Shown: piece by piece, positions 34,804 through 34,955 of the stretch | Layout: every line of letters starts with the position of its first letter | How positions within the stretch are numbered: position 1 is the first letter of the stretch | Origin: JAFGPJ01 sp964439135 | GTDB taxonomy: Bacteria; Planctomycetota; Phycisphaerae; Sedimentisphaerales; Anaerobacaceae | Direction of reading: 5' to 3' | Assembly: GCA_964439135.1 (NCBI GenBank) | Contig: CAYTNN010000015.1 | Coordinates: 1-34,955 of the forward strand | Length of the DNA stretch: 34,955 nucleotides | Notes under the pieces: generated by a model | Told to the model about the DNA's origin: nothing | What the model saw: only the letters and a program-made list of their open reading frames with translations | The model's database searches: none | Made by a program: the position numbers and the translations under genes

Positions 34804-34832
34804 AGACCTGAAGATGATTTCAGGTCTTTTTT
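34804..34832 (+). terminator. intrinsic terminator after tRNA-fMet
   Basis: AGACCTGAA (34804-34812) and TTCAGGTCT (34819-34827) form a perfect 9-bp stem with a 6-nt loop, directly followed by a run of six T (34827-34832). This is a strong end for the alpha operon and tRNA transcript. Confidence 0.85.
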
Positions 34833-34954
34833 ATGTGCGTAGAAACGACAAGGTTCATATCGCGTAGGGTGCAAATATTATCCCCACATAACTCCTTCTG
34901 CAGCAGTGACATAAGGTCGTCGCGGATGAAAGTGATTGCCTGTTGAAGGAGGAT
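34820..34954 (-). CDS. possible C-terminal part of a convergent gene
   Basis: On the minus strand an open frame enters from the window edge and runs 44 codons to a TGA at 34820-34822, inside the terminator stem. The end reads RDDLMSLLQKELCGDN and then NLVVSTHIKKT. Composition looks protein-like, but I recognise no family. It would be a gene convergent with the operon, sharing the terminator region. Confidence 0.35.
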   Translation of the reverse strand: MLLQQAITFIRDDLMSLLQKELCGDNICTLRDMNLVVSTHIKKT

Positions 34955-34955
34955 T

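Noticed and set aside
1..34955. CRISPR array, insertion sequence, phage genes or integrase site
   Set aside because: No regularly spaced repeats, transposase motifs or integrase genes are visible; the window is core housekeeping DNA.
1..34955. Frameshifted or broken genes
   Set aside because: All core genes read through at full family length; odd lengths are explained by extensions.

Overview
The window is one long block of translation and transcription genes, almost all on the + strand. It joins five clusters that are often separate in bacteria: tuf-rpmG-secE-nusG, L11/L1/L10/L12-rpoBC, str (rpsL, rpsG, fusA), S10-spc, and alpha (rpsM to rplQ). It ends with a HIT-family gene and an initiator tRNA. 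The organism is a bacterium of moderate GC. Protein style (early RpoB, L24, L2, long charged tails on S3, L12 and L17) and SD-poor, repeat-like gene leaders suggest Planctomycetota, perhaps Phycisphaerae. That placement is my inference from familiarity, not a search.

Layout. 1-2933: 3' end of tRNA-Thr(GGT), tuf, rpmG, tRNA-Trp(CCA), secE, nusG. 2978-13585: rplK, rplA, rplJ, rplL, rpoB, rpoC. 13586-13939: 354-nt gap with a possible promoter. 13940-17091: rpsL, rpsG, a strong hairpin terminator, a structured leader, then fusA; no tuf follows fusA. 17092-17766: 675-nt non-coding stretch with the best sigma70-like promoter of the window (TTGACA-N17-TAGATT) and an apparent leader of about 590 nt before rpsJ. 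17767-30972: rpsJ, rplC, rplD, rplW, rplB, rpsS, rplV, rpsC, rplP, rpmC, rpsQ, rplN, rplX, rplE, rpsN, rpsH, rplF, rplR, rpsE, rplO, secY, adk, map, infA, rpmJ (rpmD is absent). 31053-34225: rpsM, rpsK, rpsD, rpoA, rplQ. 34253-34832: HIT gene, tRNA-fMet(CAT), terminator. A possible convergent gene enters from the right edge.

The most unusual item is rplV: a normal L22 domain preceded by about 75 residues that read like an XRE/Cro-type helix-turn-helix, with no alternative start that would yield L22 alone. Directly upstream, in the rpsS-rplV gap, is a perfect 11-bp inverted repeat without a T-run. Together they suggest, as a hypothesis, an autoregulatory ribosomal protein. Other points of interest are the long S10 leader (structured 5' end, a nine-base perfect Shine-Dalgarno match with a 19-codon ORF), the terminator plus nested-hairpin leader ahead of fusA, a recurring TACGAGAT element just before many start codons, an N-terminally extended L12, and arginine at the S12 position linked to streptomycin resistance.

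Together the genes supply ribosomal proteins of both subunits, RNA polymerase alpha, beta and beta', elongation factors Tu and G, IF-1, NusG, SecE and SecY, and the housekeeping enzymes adenylate kinase and methionine aminopeptidase.
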